Below are positions 1-9,786 of a stretch of DNA of 64,000 bases, in pieces. The notes under the pieces were generated by a model, which worked only from the letters and a program-made list of their open reading frames with translations, was not told where the DNA came from and ran no database searches. The translations under genes and the position numbers were made by a program. Numbering within the stretch: the first letter of the stretch is position 1; each line of letters begins with the position of its first letter. The stretch spans positions 1,612,001 to 1,676,000 of the forward strand of contig JAGYXB010000018.1 in NCBI GenBank assembly GCA_022495005.1, in the 5' to 3' direction. Source of the stretch: Rhyacophila brunnea. Its lineage: Eukaryota > Arthropoda > Insecta > Trichoptera > Rhyacophilidae.

Positions 1-471
1 CTAGTTGTTGTACATAACATGCGTCCTAATTAGGTTACAATGTTGGATATCGGTTTTACGTACTTAGACTTTATTAAATTTTCAAATTTTATATATTCAA
101 TATACATATAGAATGTTACGTTCTCAAATCTTGTCGTTGGAACAAAAAAAGAGTTTTTTGAAAATATATATTACTTTAAAAATAAGTTGATACCTCCTGC
201 ATTCCATGGATGACAAATATACAACATAGTTTACTTTATCAGCATATATAAGCAAGGCGGTCTTGTATAAGATAACGTAACGGTTAGCAGTTCACTGGAC
301 TTGGAGCAATAAATGTCATGGGGTGAATTCGAGGAAACGGATGTCTGTCATATTGTCAAAATAGTTATTATAAGAGAAAGGAAGAATACGATATCATTAA
401 ATTTGATCGTTTGTTATATTAGATATATTTTAATGTTAATTAATAGACAATTCTTAAAGTCTAACAACAAT
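1..471. other. AT-rich non-coding stretch
   Basis: No coding, RNA or repeat signal recognised. One 65-codon open frame (313-510) runs into the neighbouring MITE and resembles no family I know. Confidence 0.5.
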
Positions 472-728
472 AAATTAGACATAGTTACGCAGAAAGTAGC
501 CAGTTCATAAAAAATAAAAATGAGATATGATATAGATCAGATGCGAGAAGGTTTTCTCTACGTTCTGCTGAAAATAGCAAGCCGCAAAAAAATATTCTTG
601 AAATAAACAACTATTTACAATTTAACATTTTACATACACTTTTAATATCATGTTGTTGCTAAAGTGCCATTATCTCAGCTCGACATTATTGTGGACTGGC
701 TACATTCTGCATAACTACGTTTAATTAA
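472..728 (+). mobile_element. Short TIR element (MITE family A), copy 1
   Basis: About 255 bp bounded by imperfect terminal inverted repeats. The left end reads ACATAGTTACGCAGAAAGTA and the right end, reverse-complemented, reads ACGTAGTTATGCAGAATGTA; pairing continues through GCCAGT. A second copy lies inverted at 40121-40392 and shares the ends and much of the interior, for example the segments around TCTACGTT and CAACAACATGATG. There is no coding capacity, so this is a non-autonomous DNA transposon. The exact outer boundary and TSD are ambiguous because the flanks are AT-rich, so the superfamily is not assigned. Confidence 0.75.
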
Positions 729-3519
729 TAGTTAACGTAGATATTTAATTTGACTGTCTAATTTACTTAATTTTAATTTAATTAAAAAACAAATGATTGT
801 ATATAAATACGTATGTACATTGCATTAACTAGCATAGAGCAATCATTACCGGCATAGAGTACCCGACTTCAAATATTCTGGGTGAAATTTGAATAATTAT
901 GTTACTATTAAGACTACAATAGAAACAAAACAGATATAGAGATAGACAGGATGTAGTGTAATGATACCCAATAGATAATAAACAACCACAGAAATATTCT
1001 TAGTAATAAGTATTATTGTATTATGAGGTTTTCATATTAGTTCATATGTTGTGGTAGTATATAATTAACCTTAGTTTTTCGATGCTAATAAAATCCCTCC
1101 GTTACGGTGATGTAACCTTATATTATCGTAAATATTACAGTAGAAGAATGGGAAATGCTTATTTTAGCAACATAAATAAGATGTCTAATAAGGTTTCATC
1201 ATCATTATTGTATCTATAAATGATCAAAAAGACATAACAACTTCATTATAATCATTTGAGTATCCTAATACACTTTTACAGGCTACTAATTAGTTTTATT
1301 ACTATCTTTATCGCACCGCTAACGTTTATATCTCTTTTTTACAATTGATTATGTCTTTCTTCGTAGCATATTGTTCGTAATAGAAAGCAATGCTTTGTTT
1401 TCAATGTGTGTTTAAAGTTTATGACAGGTAATTGAAATCTGACAGTCAATTATATTATGTATTTCTTAGATTATTTTGAAAATAATAACATTTTAATTAG
1501 ATGTAATATTGATGATCCTAGAAATAGCTGAATAAATAATTAAGATGATGAAGTGCATATTAAATGAAATATTTGCAGCTTAGTGAGGTGGGTAACTTAA
1601 GGTGACATTTCGGTAACGGGAGTGTTAACATGATTTTATTCAATTAAGATAATATTATGTATTTTGAATTTTGGTATACCTATTCACGTTATGTTATAAT
1701 ATTATTGTCTCTTACTATATAAGTATGATTTTACCTTTATAAAATTGTTGAAGGTTCATAATATTCAATGAAATTTAGGAATATTCGGTGGTTATACAAT
1801 ATAATATATACACTCTTTTCATATAAATAGGGTGCTTGAGTGTATACATATAACGGCCATAACGTGTAGGTATACTATACATTATGGGTAGCCCATAAAC
1901 CGCATGAGTCCATTGTGATATTTCACCTTTGTATCGAGCTTAGAGCCTAACGGCTTCTATGAAGGTTCTAAGTCATGCTTTTCCTCGCAAAAAAATGACA
2001 AATCCCATCTAACAAAGGAAAAATAAGCTCTATTTGAGTCACGATAAATTTATCAACACAATTGAAAAACGACCACCCTTTGTAACTTACTTAAAGGAAA
2101 CACATTTTTTTCAGTGCCATTTTTTCAAAAATATTGTGGAACGTATGTTTTACTGCCAGAAAAAATATCCGTGAATCAAAGCTAAAAGCCTGACCACTTT
2201 TAAAGTCACAATTATTTCGCCAACATAACGTAATTATGAAATATTGGCAATGTAACAAGCACATAGCATTTTTTATACCCAATTATTACAGTGGCAAAGT
2301 GTAACTTTAGAAAAGAGGTAGGCTGTAGAGGTCTGAGAAAAAGAGCACACCTGTCAAGTATAGGTACTTACGGAAAATAATAAGATACACGAATGACAAT
2401 GACAGACTAATTCGATAAAATTTCAATACGTCACTGACGACATAAAATTGAGCGATGAGTTTAAATTAAGTATTTTCGAAGACGTTTATCCACATCAAAA
2501 ATCATTATATATTTATTTTTAAAAAAACATGCCATATTTATTTATAATGTCATTTAATGCCGTAGAGTTTTTTTTAATTATCTAATTATTAATGATTTCG
2601 GACAAAGTTGCAGTCATAGACAATAATATTATGTGCAAAGACTTTAGGCGTAGCCATAGAAGTCTACCGTATTTCATACATTTCGATAGACATTCTGAGG
2701 TCTTGTGACATTAAGTCCATAAAAAAAACATCAGCATTCCTCGCCGAACAATCCGATAAATACGATAAAGACAGATGGCGCGCTGTGGCATATCTTTTCT
2801 TAAACCTTCGACGAATGGTTCTGTAATCTGTATATATTTGTAATACATTCATACATAATATACGACAGATGTCGTTAGTAAATACAATTATTTTTATAGA
2901 ATATAATTATTATTTATTTAAATACCTACGTCCACTGATTTTTTAAATACTTATGTAAGTATTGTTATAGATAAAACGTGTTACCAGTTTTGCTACTAAT
3001 CTGAATAAATTATTATCAGCTAGCACCACAGACTTCATGTTATATTATTAATAATTTATTTTATAGATATAGTTATATACTATAAATAATCTAACATATT
3101 TTTTAAATTTTCTCGATAAACGATATTGAAAATAAATACTATTATGTAATAATTCAAATCGGCACCCACGCCTTTAAATTTATTTGTAAACATGGTGAGT
3201 TTTTAAACAATCACAAAATGCTCTATAATTAATTAAAAAAAATATTACGTATTATTTTGCATAGCATAGTACCTATTCTGTCATGTAACAAATTTGCTAA
3301 TTTTTTTTTAAATAAATCACAACACCGATAATATTCAAGCCGCGGCACTGAATTGCAAATTATGAAGGTAGTCACCTAGTTATTGATTATCTTCAAATAC
3401 AATGCGGTAACCTGTTTACAATAAATGAAGATATTAGATTGCATATTTAATTTAGATTAAGTATACACATTTATTTCAATATGCAACGATCATAATTCTC
3501 TACAAACTGTTTACTATAT
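729..3519. other. Long AT-rich stretch without recognised features
   Basis: About 2.8 kb with many A/T runs. Open frames on the minus strand at 2091-2282 and 2664-2852 are under 65 codons, have no recognisable motif and no supporting start or splice context. I treat them as chance frames. Confidence 0.5.
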
Positions 3520-3554
3520 TGCATTCGAAGTATGAGAAATAAGTGGCACTACTA
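3520..3554 (+). repeat. 35-bp direct repeat flanking LINE insertion, left copy
   Basis: Begins TGCATTCGAAGTATGAG and ends ACTACTA. It matches 4585-4619 at 34 of 35 positions, with one C/A difference. The two copies sit at the two edges of a 1,030-bp insert carrying a LINE 3' end, which is what a target-site duplication looks like. At 35 bp it is longer than the 5-20 bp usual for LINEs. Confidence 0.85.
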
Positions 3555-4584
3555 CGTTAAAGTTCCCACCACCACCTGTCCAGTCATATATCCACAGCCG
3601 TGGCTTGGTGATACTACCTAGGTTCCCACCACCACCCGTTATGTATGTACAGCCAGTATGTGGATATGCACGGCCGCTTTCCATGACGCTTTAAACGACG
3701 TGTCTGAAAGAAGTGATTTTAAGTGCTCATTCCACCCCAAGACGGAGCCGCACGGGACTGATGCTACAACCATGCACTGTAGTGCTTAAAGAAAAAAGTA
3801 AAGAAAGAATATTTTTTTTTGTTTTTGGACTGGCTCTGCTGTCCGCTGACGTTAAGCTCCCCGTATACTCGCATACTGAGTGTCACGAATTGAAATGGAT
3901 GAGTCTACAGAGGAGTCGGGACTATCCCGCTCCCCATACGATGCTGCAAATTTCTCGAATTCCGCAAAGTTGGCCTCGGTTGCTATCAGATCTCCATGTC
4001 CAATTGGGTTTGTGTGAGGACGGACCCTGGCAAACAGCTTCGCTCGTTCGAGTCCCATAAGCGGGCAATCCCAGAGGATGTGTTCAACATCTTGGTGGTC
4101 ATGCCCGCAGGTACAACCCGGCCCATCTACTGTCAAGTCAAACTCGTGGAGTCTGGCGGCGAAGTTGCCATGGCCGGTGAGGAACTGGCTAATCCAGTGC
4201 GAAGGTTGGAGTCTTCTAGTTTGTTGCCTGCAGAAGACGTCTGGAAAAAAACGGTAAGTGTGCCGCCCCTTGGGTGAGGCGGTCCACCTCGCCTGCCATG
4301 CCGCAAATGCGGTCTTGTACACAATGTCGCTTACAGTCTTCCTGTAAGTTCCTCGGATCTCTGCGGTGGTATCAGATGGACACCGGCGAGTGTTGTGCTG
4401 ATCCCCCTCAAGAGGAGGGTGATCGATCCTCTGACTTGGACGTACAGATCGAGTGGTAGCACGGCAAACGCGTCAGTAGAAGTTGTGCGGTAGGCTTTGG
4501 TAAGCGAGATCAGCGCAAGTCACTGCCCGCTTAGTAGTGCGCGTCTCACGTGAGTCAAGGAGTTTACTCGGTAATGCCAAATGC
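3555..4584 (-). mobile_element. 5'-truncated LINE (R1/I/jockey-like C-terminus)
   Basis: Insertion of 1,030 bp between the direct repeats 3520-3554 and 4585-4619. On the minus strand it runs from a 5'-truncated edge near 4584, through the C-terminal end of ORF2 (3852 to about 4460), to a 3' UTR ending near 3555. The 3' UTR holds a duplicated motif, GTTCCCACCACCACC on the plus strand at about 3562-3577 and 3629-3644, and a short A/T tract near 3811-3822. It has no long poly(A). Base composition is clearly more GC-rich than the flanks. The 5' truncation with intact TSD says it arrived by target-primed reverse transcription and has only decayed since. Confidence 0.85.
3852..4322 (-). pseudogene. 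LINE ORF2 C-terminal domain remnant
   Basis: A 156-codon open frame on the minus strand encoding the region after the reverse transcriptase/RNase H in non-LTR retrotransposons of the R1/I/jockey group. Visible hallmarks are W-Q-x-x-W near the N-terminus, GRHTYRFFPDV, TGHGNFAARLHEF and a Cys/His cluster C-x-C-G-x7-H-x4-C (CTCG...VEHILWDC) near residues 90-105. In complete elements this cluster lies at the end of ORF2 and is thought to bind nucleic acid. No RT motif remains because the copy is 5'-truncated. Upstream on the same strand (about 4440-4325) a broken frame continues the homologous protein (AVLPLDLYVQ-like), so the ATG at 4322 is not a real start. The frame ends in a normal stop at 3852. 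Clade assignment is tentative. Confidence 0.8.
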
Positions 4585-4619
4585 TGCATTCGAAGTATGA
4601 GAAATAAGTGGAACTACTA
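4585..4619 (+). repeat. 35-bp direct repeat flanking LINE insertion, right copy
   Basis: Partner of 3520-3554 with a single mismatch (GGAACT here, GGCACT there). Sequence on either side of the pair is unrelated. Confidence 0.85.
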
Positions 4620-4849
4620 TCGAAGTTTACAGTTTCGTGTCGTGGCCTGACTATAATGTAGGTACCTTGAATAAACAAGTAATGATGATTTAGATCAGTG
4701 ACGCATACACCGCAGTCCAAAATGGGATTTGTTTCGGCCCAAAATAATAAGGTTTTAATCACCATTTTTTTCATTGAATACAACAAAATTATAATTTCTT
4801 ATATTATACTAGGTTCTATCGTGAAAATACATAATAATAATATGTACGC

Positions 4850-5195
4850 AATGCAGAGTGAATAGGCGCGAAGTAACTGAGCGACCAGCCTCGGGCATTT
4901 GCTTCGCAAAAATTGCTGCGTGAGGCAGCTCGCGCGCTTGCTCGCAAAAAAATGAAAGTTATGCAAGGCAGCCGCGCGCAGCACTTTTGAGCATAGACAA
5001 ACCGATAACGATGGATCGGTCGTGGCAACGCTTGAGCGAGGCAGCGCGTGCATTTGTCTCAGGCTAGTCATGTACTGACTGATTGAGCATTTTGCCTCGC
5101 GAGGCTTTTACGTATATTATCTATGGCGAAGCTGCCTCGCGACCACGAGAAGCTGCTCGCTTGCTCAGTCAGTACACGCCTATTAGTGACTGGAG
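4850..5195. mobile_element. GC-rich palindromic island, probable MITE
   Basis: About 340 bp, strongly GC-rich compared with the ~30% GC flanks. The ends form an imperfect inverted repeat: left GTGAATAGGCGCGAAGTAAC and right, reverse-complemented, CACTAATAGGCGTGTACTG, both continuing into CTGAGC and a GC-CAGC motif. Inside are further palindromes: GCCTCGCGAGGC near 5094-5106, and GTACTGACTGATTGAGCA (from about 5070) facing TGCTCAGTCAGTAC (about 5162-5175). Minus-strand frames of 70 and 90 codons cross it but look accidental. Best read as a non-autonomous foldback DNA element; superfamily unknown. Confidence 0.6.
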
Positions 5196-6282
5196 TACAT
5201 GTTGATGTAACTATTAAATTTAAAATAATAAGATGCATGTTTCGTCTAGTATGATAATATTATATTATAATTATTCTTATTTTTCAACACCTTTACCCAT
5301 TGTGGCTCGTAAAAAAATGGAAAATATATTAATTCGCGCTTCTCTCAAATAGATTGCGCACCATTAATTTAGGTGATATACATAATTATTATTTCTGTCA
5401 AGGGGTTACAAAAAGCAAGACATTTAATGTAAAAGGAAATGAAAGAAAAATTATTGGTACAACAAATGTTTACAAAATATAATTATATTAGGCATCTATC
5501 AAACCAAAAATATTATAGACATGCACTTTAAATATATCTCTCCTAAAATATTTATTAATTAAAAAAATATGCTATATTATATTTCAATTTATATTATAAT
5601 TATCGAATGTTGCAATAATATTAATATAAGTATTTCAGGTATTGAAAAATAAATATATTTATATACCTAATATATTATTAAATATTTTATCTCCTCATAA
5701 TGTAAGTCTTGCTACTGGAAGCTGGTCGATATTAATAATTATGACAATTAAAAAAATATGTACATACCTACCTGTAATTAATATTTATTGTTGTATTTAC
5801 CACTATCTATTATTTCTATTTATTCCGACGAATCAATTACACAGTTTAAGTTTTTGTGGCTATACGATATAGATTATAAACCAAATCCAATTAACTATTT
5901 AGTACCTACATAATATTGTGATTATAAATAAATAACATTAATGTTATGTTGTCATATCAATAAGCAATATTATTATGATATCCACCAATTATGGCTTAGA
6001 TCAATAGATTATAGTGGTTAGGAATAGGATTATACAATAATAATTGTAGAAACATAATTTATTACTCAGGATAATATACCTGATGTATTAAATGTCTAAT
6101 TGATAACTCATTATTAGATATGTGAATTTCCATACCTATTATATGTTTGTGTTTGATTTTGTAATAGTAAATGAAGTAGACAATAGACATTATACCGCGT
6201 GTAATATTAGGTTAGCTAATACAAATTGTTCAAATTACGTATATTAATACTTGTAGGAAATAGTTAATCCAGAAGAAGCTAC
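5196..6282. other. AT-rich stretch without recognised features
   Basis: Only short chance frames, such as a 76-codon low-complexity frame at 5642-5872 rich in Ile, Tyr and Leu. No repeat or RNA signal seen. Confidence 0.5.
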
Positions 6283-6291
6283 TGTTTATTT
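6283..6291 (+). repeat. Target-site duplication, 9 bp, left
   Basis: TGTTTATTT, matched by TGTTTACTT at 6666-6674 (8 of 9), at the outer edges of the foldback element. Confidence 0.7.
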
Positions 6292-6665
6292 CGGTGCCGG
6301 ACGAAATCCGGAAGGCCGAAATCCCGAATGCTGAAATCCCGAATGGCCTAAATCCCTAATGGCTGGAATCCCAAAGGCCAAAATCCCGAAAAATAAAAAA
6401 ATACAAACAGTAATAATTGCGCAATCATAACATTTGACGATATAGACAAAAAAACCACAATTTGTTTGTAGAAAAATGGGGTTTTGCTTCTCCTGTTAAA
6501 GATTGCGCAATTATTACTATTTGTATTTTTTTATTTTTCGGGATTTCAGCCTTCGGGATTTCGGCTTTCGGGATTTTGGCCATTCGGTATATCAGCCATT
6601 CGGGATTTCAGTATTCGGGATTTCGGGCTTCAGGATTCCGGCCTACGGGATTTCGACCCAAGCCC
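6292..6665. mobile_element. Foldback element with minisatellite arms (MULE-like)
   Basis: A 374-bp inverted-repeat element whose arms are themselves tandem arrays. The left arm (6292-6395) repeats a unit like GAAATCCCGAATGGC and the right arm (about 6536-6665) repeats the complement GGGATTTCGGC-ATTC, at roughly 15-17 bp per unit. The inner parts of the arms also pair: GTAATAATTGCGCAATC near 6410-6427 against GATTGCGCAATTATTAC near 6503-6519. A 9-bp near-identical duplication flanks it, the size typical of Mutator-like transposons and some foldback elements. It has no transposase. The open frames at 6462-6894, rich in Gly-Phe-Arg repeats, are translations of the satellite and not genes. Confidence 0.75.
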
Positions 6666-6674
6666 TGTTTACTT
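6666..6674 (+). repeat. Target-site duplication, 9 bp, right
   Basis: TGTTTACTT, partner of 6283-6291. Confidence 0.7.
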
Positions 6675-7159
6675 AAATGCCTCAATGTTATATGGTTACG
6701 CAACATTATCTGTACAATATCCACTAGGTCTCCGTTTGCCTTCCGGTTTTCCGAGTGTCAGTTTTTTCACACGTGTGACATGTCTTGTGTACATAGCTCA
6801 GCCATCTAACGTGGCAAAATTCTATAGATTGTACAATATAAAGCGCACATATCATAATTGTATCTTCGTCTCCACCCTAACTGTGTGTCATTGATGGGTC
6901 GGTAAATATCACGCCACACGCTCCAATTAAATGAGCCCAACACTATTTATATGCTCTAAGTCATGAACCAAGCCTCCGATATATACTTATATAAATACAA
7001 CACAATTACTTTTATTAGCTATTTTATAGGTGCATACTGTTTAGGATGTGGAATTGTTGTTTTAATAGAAATTAACATGCAATATACATACATCAATTTA
7101 AACCGATAGTGATATACTATTGTTTTTAAAACGATCTGTTTTGATTCATAACATATTAT
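6675..7159. other. Unassigned sequence
   Basis: No recognised gene or repeat. It is slightly less AT-rich just after the foldback element (6675-6960). Confidence 0.4.
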
Positions 7160-7562
7160 CGAGGGTATACTGACAGAAAGCATTAACTCATTAAAACAAG
7201 TTCTGAGATAATCGCAAAAAGGACTTGAATTTTTTTTTCAAGGCGTTCTCCCACGTAGATTTTTTTATGATTTAATAACATTTTTTCTACATTATAAAGA
7301 CTAACGTTCATGGCAAACACAATATACGACATGTTACAAGTCCTGTATTTTGTATACGCAGAACGCATTAGGTCTTTATCATGCTTTCTATCAGAATAAA
7401 AAAATAACAATATGATTTAATAATGTTTCTATTTTCTCACCATTATATCCTATGCCTTTGTGCGTTTTAACAGGACGTAGAGCATAAAAGTGTATACATT
7501 TTGACATTTAAAACAGAAAAACAACAAAAACTGAAATAATGCGTTCTGTCAGTATTCCCTCG
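7160..7562. mobile_element. TIR element, ~400 bp, unclassified
   Basis: Left end CGAGGGTATACTGACAGAAA and right end, reverse-complemented, CGAGGGAATACTGACAGAAC, both followed by GCATTA. This gives about 26 bp of inverted repeat with two mismatches. A 75-codon minus-strand frame inside (7183-7410) resembles no transposase I know. No clear TSD: the flanks are ATTAT on the left and TTAGT on the right. Probably a decayed non-autonomous DNA transposon. Confidence 0.65.
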
Positions 7563-8405
7563 TTAGTATGTACCACCGATACATAATGTGACACGTAATA
7601 TACGATGTTAAAATTACGTTAATATTAATATTTACATTGGTGTTTATGCTTTTTGGTTGTTTTATCTATGCACCCTTTTTTGTGATAGTTGACTATTTCG
7701 ATATATTAATATATTGTGTCGAAGCCGGTGTGCCCATATTATAGAATTAATAAAAAAACTTTGTTTGTGACGAATACTGGGTATGCGGTGGTATGACTTC
7801 AGGAGTAATGAGGAGACAAGAGAACGAACCAAGCAGTCTCTCATTACGTTGAGAGTGAAAAGGTGAAGCGGGACCTGAATCGGCCACACGCTGCGTATGC
7901 CATAAGATAACCTCAACCTAGTTTGTCTGTTTTGCAAGCCAACCGGATTCCGGTTTCTTGAAAGGCCACTTAAAACTATCCATAGATACGGTAGTGCTAC
8001 AGGATGCTGCTATAACCTAAAACGACGCAAAAAAACTGGCGAGCGATATGGACTCTTGGTAGCGAAGCTAAGGGTTGGATATGATCGAAATAGAAGAAGA
8101 ATATTACTGACTGTTAAATTAATATAAGATGAAGCACCAAGCTATTACTAAAATTAAAATCATATTTAAAATAATAATAATTGGAGTAGTATAAACTGCA
8201 CTTCACTTTTGTGAAACACGATTGAACTTTGTAATTGCAATCCAACGACCATTGGAAAATAAAAGAGTACGCGATATTTTCAACGGATGCAGAATTCAAT
8301 AAAATGGATAATGTCAAAGGAACGCTTTACCACTGACACTTGGCAATTTAAATAATCTGAACGATTTTCCATCAGTTGAGAATATTACTTAAACATAAGA
8401 AAACA
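7563..8405. other. Unassigned, partly GC-richer sequence
   Basis: The part at 7780-8070 is richer in GC than its surroundings and may be LINE 3' debris, but no reading frame or motif is convincing. The rest is AT-rich and empty. Confidence 0.35.
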
Positions 8406-8407
8406 AA

Positions 8408-8622
8408 TCTCTTCTCGGTGATTGTCTCATGGCTGAGGATTGTAAATACCCTAAAATCTTCTTCTTCTGATCGATTAAGACTCTCCACCCCTGTAGGTTC
8501 TCTTTTTATCTTGGGGCAGAGTAAAGATTGTTTCCTATTTATTCCTATTTTTTTTATTTCTCTTCCTCTGCTCTGTCTTCCCTGGAAGCTACCCAATACC
8601 ACCAGTCTCTAAGTTATCTGAT
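8408..8622. repeat. Dispersed repeat family B, copy 1
   Basis: Shares an ordered series of blocks with 59104-59322: TCATGGCTGAGGAT, then AAGACTCTCCA, then TTTTCTCTGCTCT-like, then GCTA-CCAA-ACCACCA. Similarity is interrupted by substitutions and small indels. Both copies have no coding capacity. The pattern fits a 3' untranslated tail of a LINE, but its parent element is not in the window. Overlapping 76-78 codon frames on both strands are not taken as genes. Confidence 0.55.
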
Positions 8623-8689
8623 TCATGCTAAATAGTATGTTAATAAAACTGCAGAATGCAATTAAGATAACTATTGTTGAGAGATGTAT

Positions 8690-8990
8690 TTATTCAAAAA
8701 AAAAAAAATGATAAAACTGTTTTTATTTGAAGCAGCAATGCTGCCATACCAATATAGATGGTTAGGTTATGTATATTGGATGGATGACTCTAACATGACA
8801 AAGCGGCTAAGATTTCAGAAATCATGTGGCAAAAAACTATTTTCTGACCACGTACAAGGTGGATAAATAATATTGCGTGCGACTTTAACATATTACGGGT
8901 GGAAAACTGTATGGAGGCCTTTCAGGATACGGAATCTAGGAGGTATCAAGGGAAGACCTGGACTGGGTTATAGAATATAAAACTGATGTT
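8690..8990 (+). pseudogene. LINE ORF2 C-terminal relic
   Basis: In frame from about 8690 the translation includes YRWLGYVYWMDDSNMTKRL and KSCGKK, matching the R-W-L-G-H-V-x-R-M-x-D tail that follows the reverse transcriptase in many animal LINEs. The frame stops at 8863. A second frame downstream (about 8870-8960) reads like the usual continuation (DLxxLxVxxWxxAxxDRxRW), so at least one frameshift has occurred. It is non-functional and its 5' edge is undefined. Confidence 0.6.
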
Positions 8991-9724
8991 GTGAATCGGA
9001 GAGTTCATACATTATAAAAATAATTATGCATCACGCATGACGGTTCTGGCCAAAAAAAGTAAAAGATTTTTTTTTAAATATTTGTTTTGTTTATTGAATG
9101 TGGTTTATAAAGTACAAGTTAAATTTTTAAACTGATTTAGATATCACGGAGATATGACCATAAAATGACCCCGGAATGGGTATTAAGACTATTTTCACCC
9201 ACCCGTTTCACTTACCAGTAAATTTTTACTATTTGGGAGTGAAAATTAATCGCACATCGCGTTAGTTAAAATGTACATCAACAAAAAATATTCAAATATT
9301 TAGAAAATAGTTTTCACATAAGCTAAATAATAACAAACAATGGTAATGTACACATTTAAAAAAATATCGGTGTGTGTACGCGCGTTAGAAGTTAAACTTC
9401 TTTGGAGTAACAAAACAAAAACAAAACTTGTGATAACCTAGATTCTTCGACTAACTCTTAATCATCATCTTAAATTACACACTCAAGAAAAGGAACGCCG
9501 TTGGTTTATTTCTATACACTTTAACTTAAATTACTAAATTATATAATTATTTATCGTTGTTTTTATTTTTAAAGTAACAACTGCCACTATGACGTTTAAT
9601 AGTGTGTTTACGTAAGGAATCGCAAATGGCCGACAGTAATAATATTCGCTGCCTAGGCAACGGAACAATTCTAAACTATTATATTATACTGCATAATCGT
9701 CACTATTGAAGTATCATACTATGA
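8991..9724. other. Unassigned AT-rich sequence with a GC-containing motif
   Basis: No gene seen. At about 9376-9405 lies TACGCGCGTTAGAAGTTAAA, a phrase that seems familiar from dispersed insect repeats. I cannot assign it to a family from memory with confidence. Confidence 0.35.
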
Positions 9725-9786
9725 CGTAATGGTAGTGCGTTCGGCTGATAACCGAACAATCGGTGGTTCGAATCCAATCGAGTGCG
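9725..9786 (+). repeat. tRNA-like sequence (SINE head or tRNA pseudogene)
   Basis: Contains an A-box-like segment (TAATGGTAGTG), a perfect 6-bp anticodon stem GTTCGG/CCGAAC around a 7-nt loop CTGATAA (anticodon GAT, Ile-like), and an exact B box GGTTCGAATCC at 9765-9775. The acceptor arms do not pair, and the T stem is imperfect, so it is not a working tRNA. A Pol III promoter of this kind is the usual head of an insect SINE. The downstream body is not matched elsewhere in the window. Confidence 0.6.

Noticed and set aside
4799..5071. 70- and 90-codon minus-strand frames rich in Arg, Ala and Cys
   Set aside because: They follow from the GC-rich palindromic island; no domain and no start context.
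6462..6894. Two overlapping open frames of 115 and 136 codons with Gly-Phe repeats
   Set aside because: They are translations of the GGGATTTCGGC minisatellite arm of the foldback element, not a repetitive protein.
9725..9786. Functional tRNA-Ile gene
   Set aside because: The anticodon stem and B box are good, but the acceptor stem does not pair and no terminator T-run is placed correctly.
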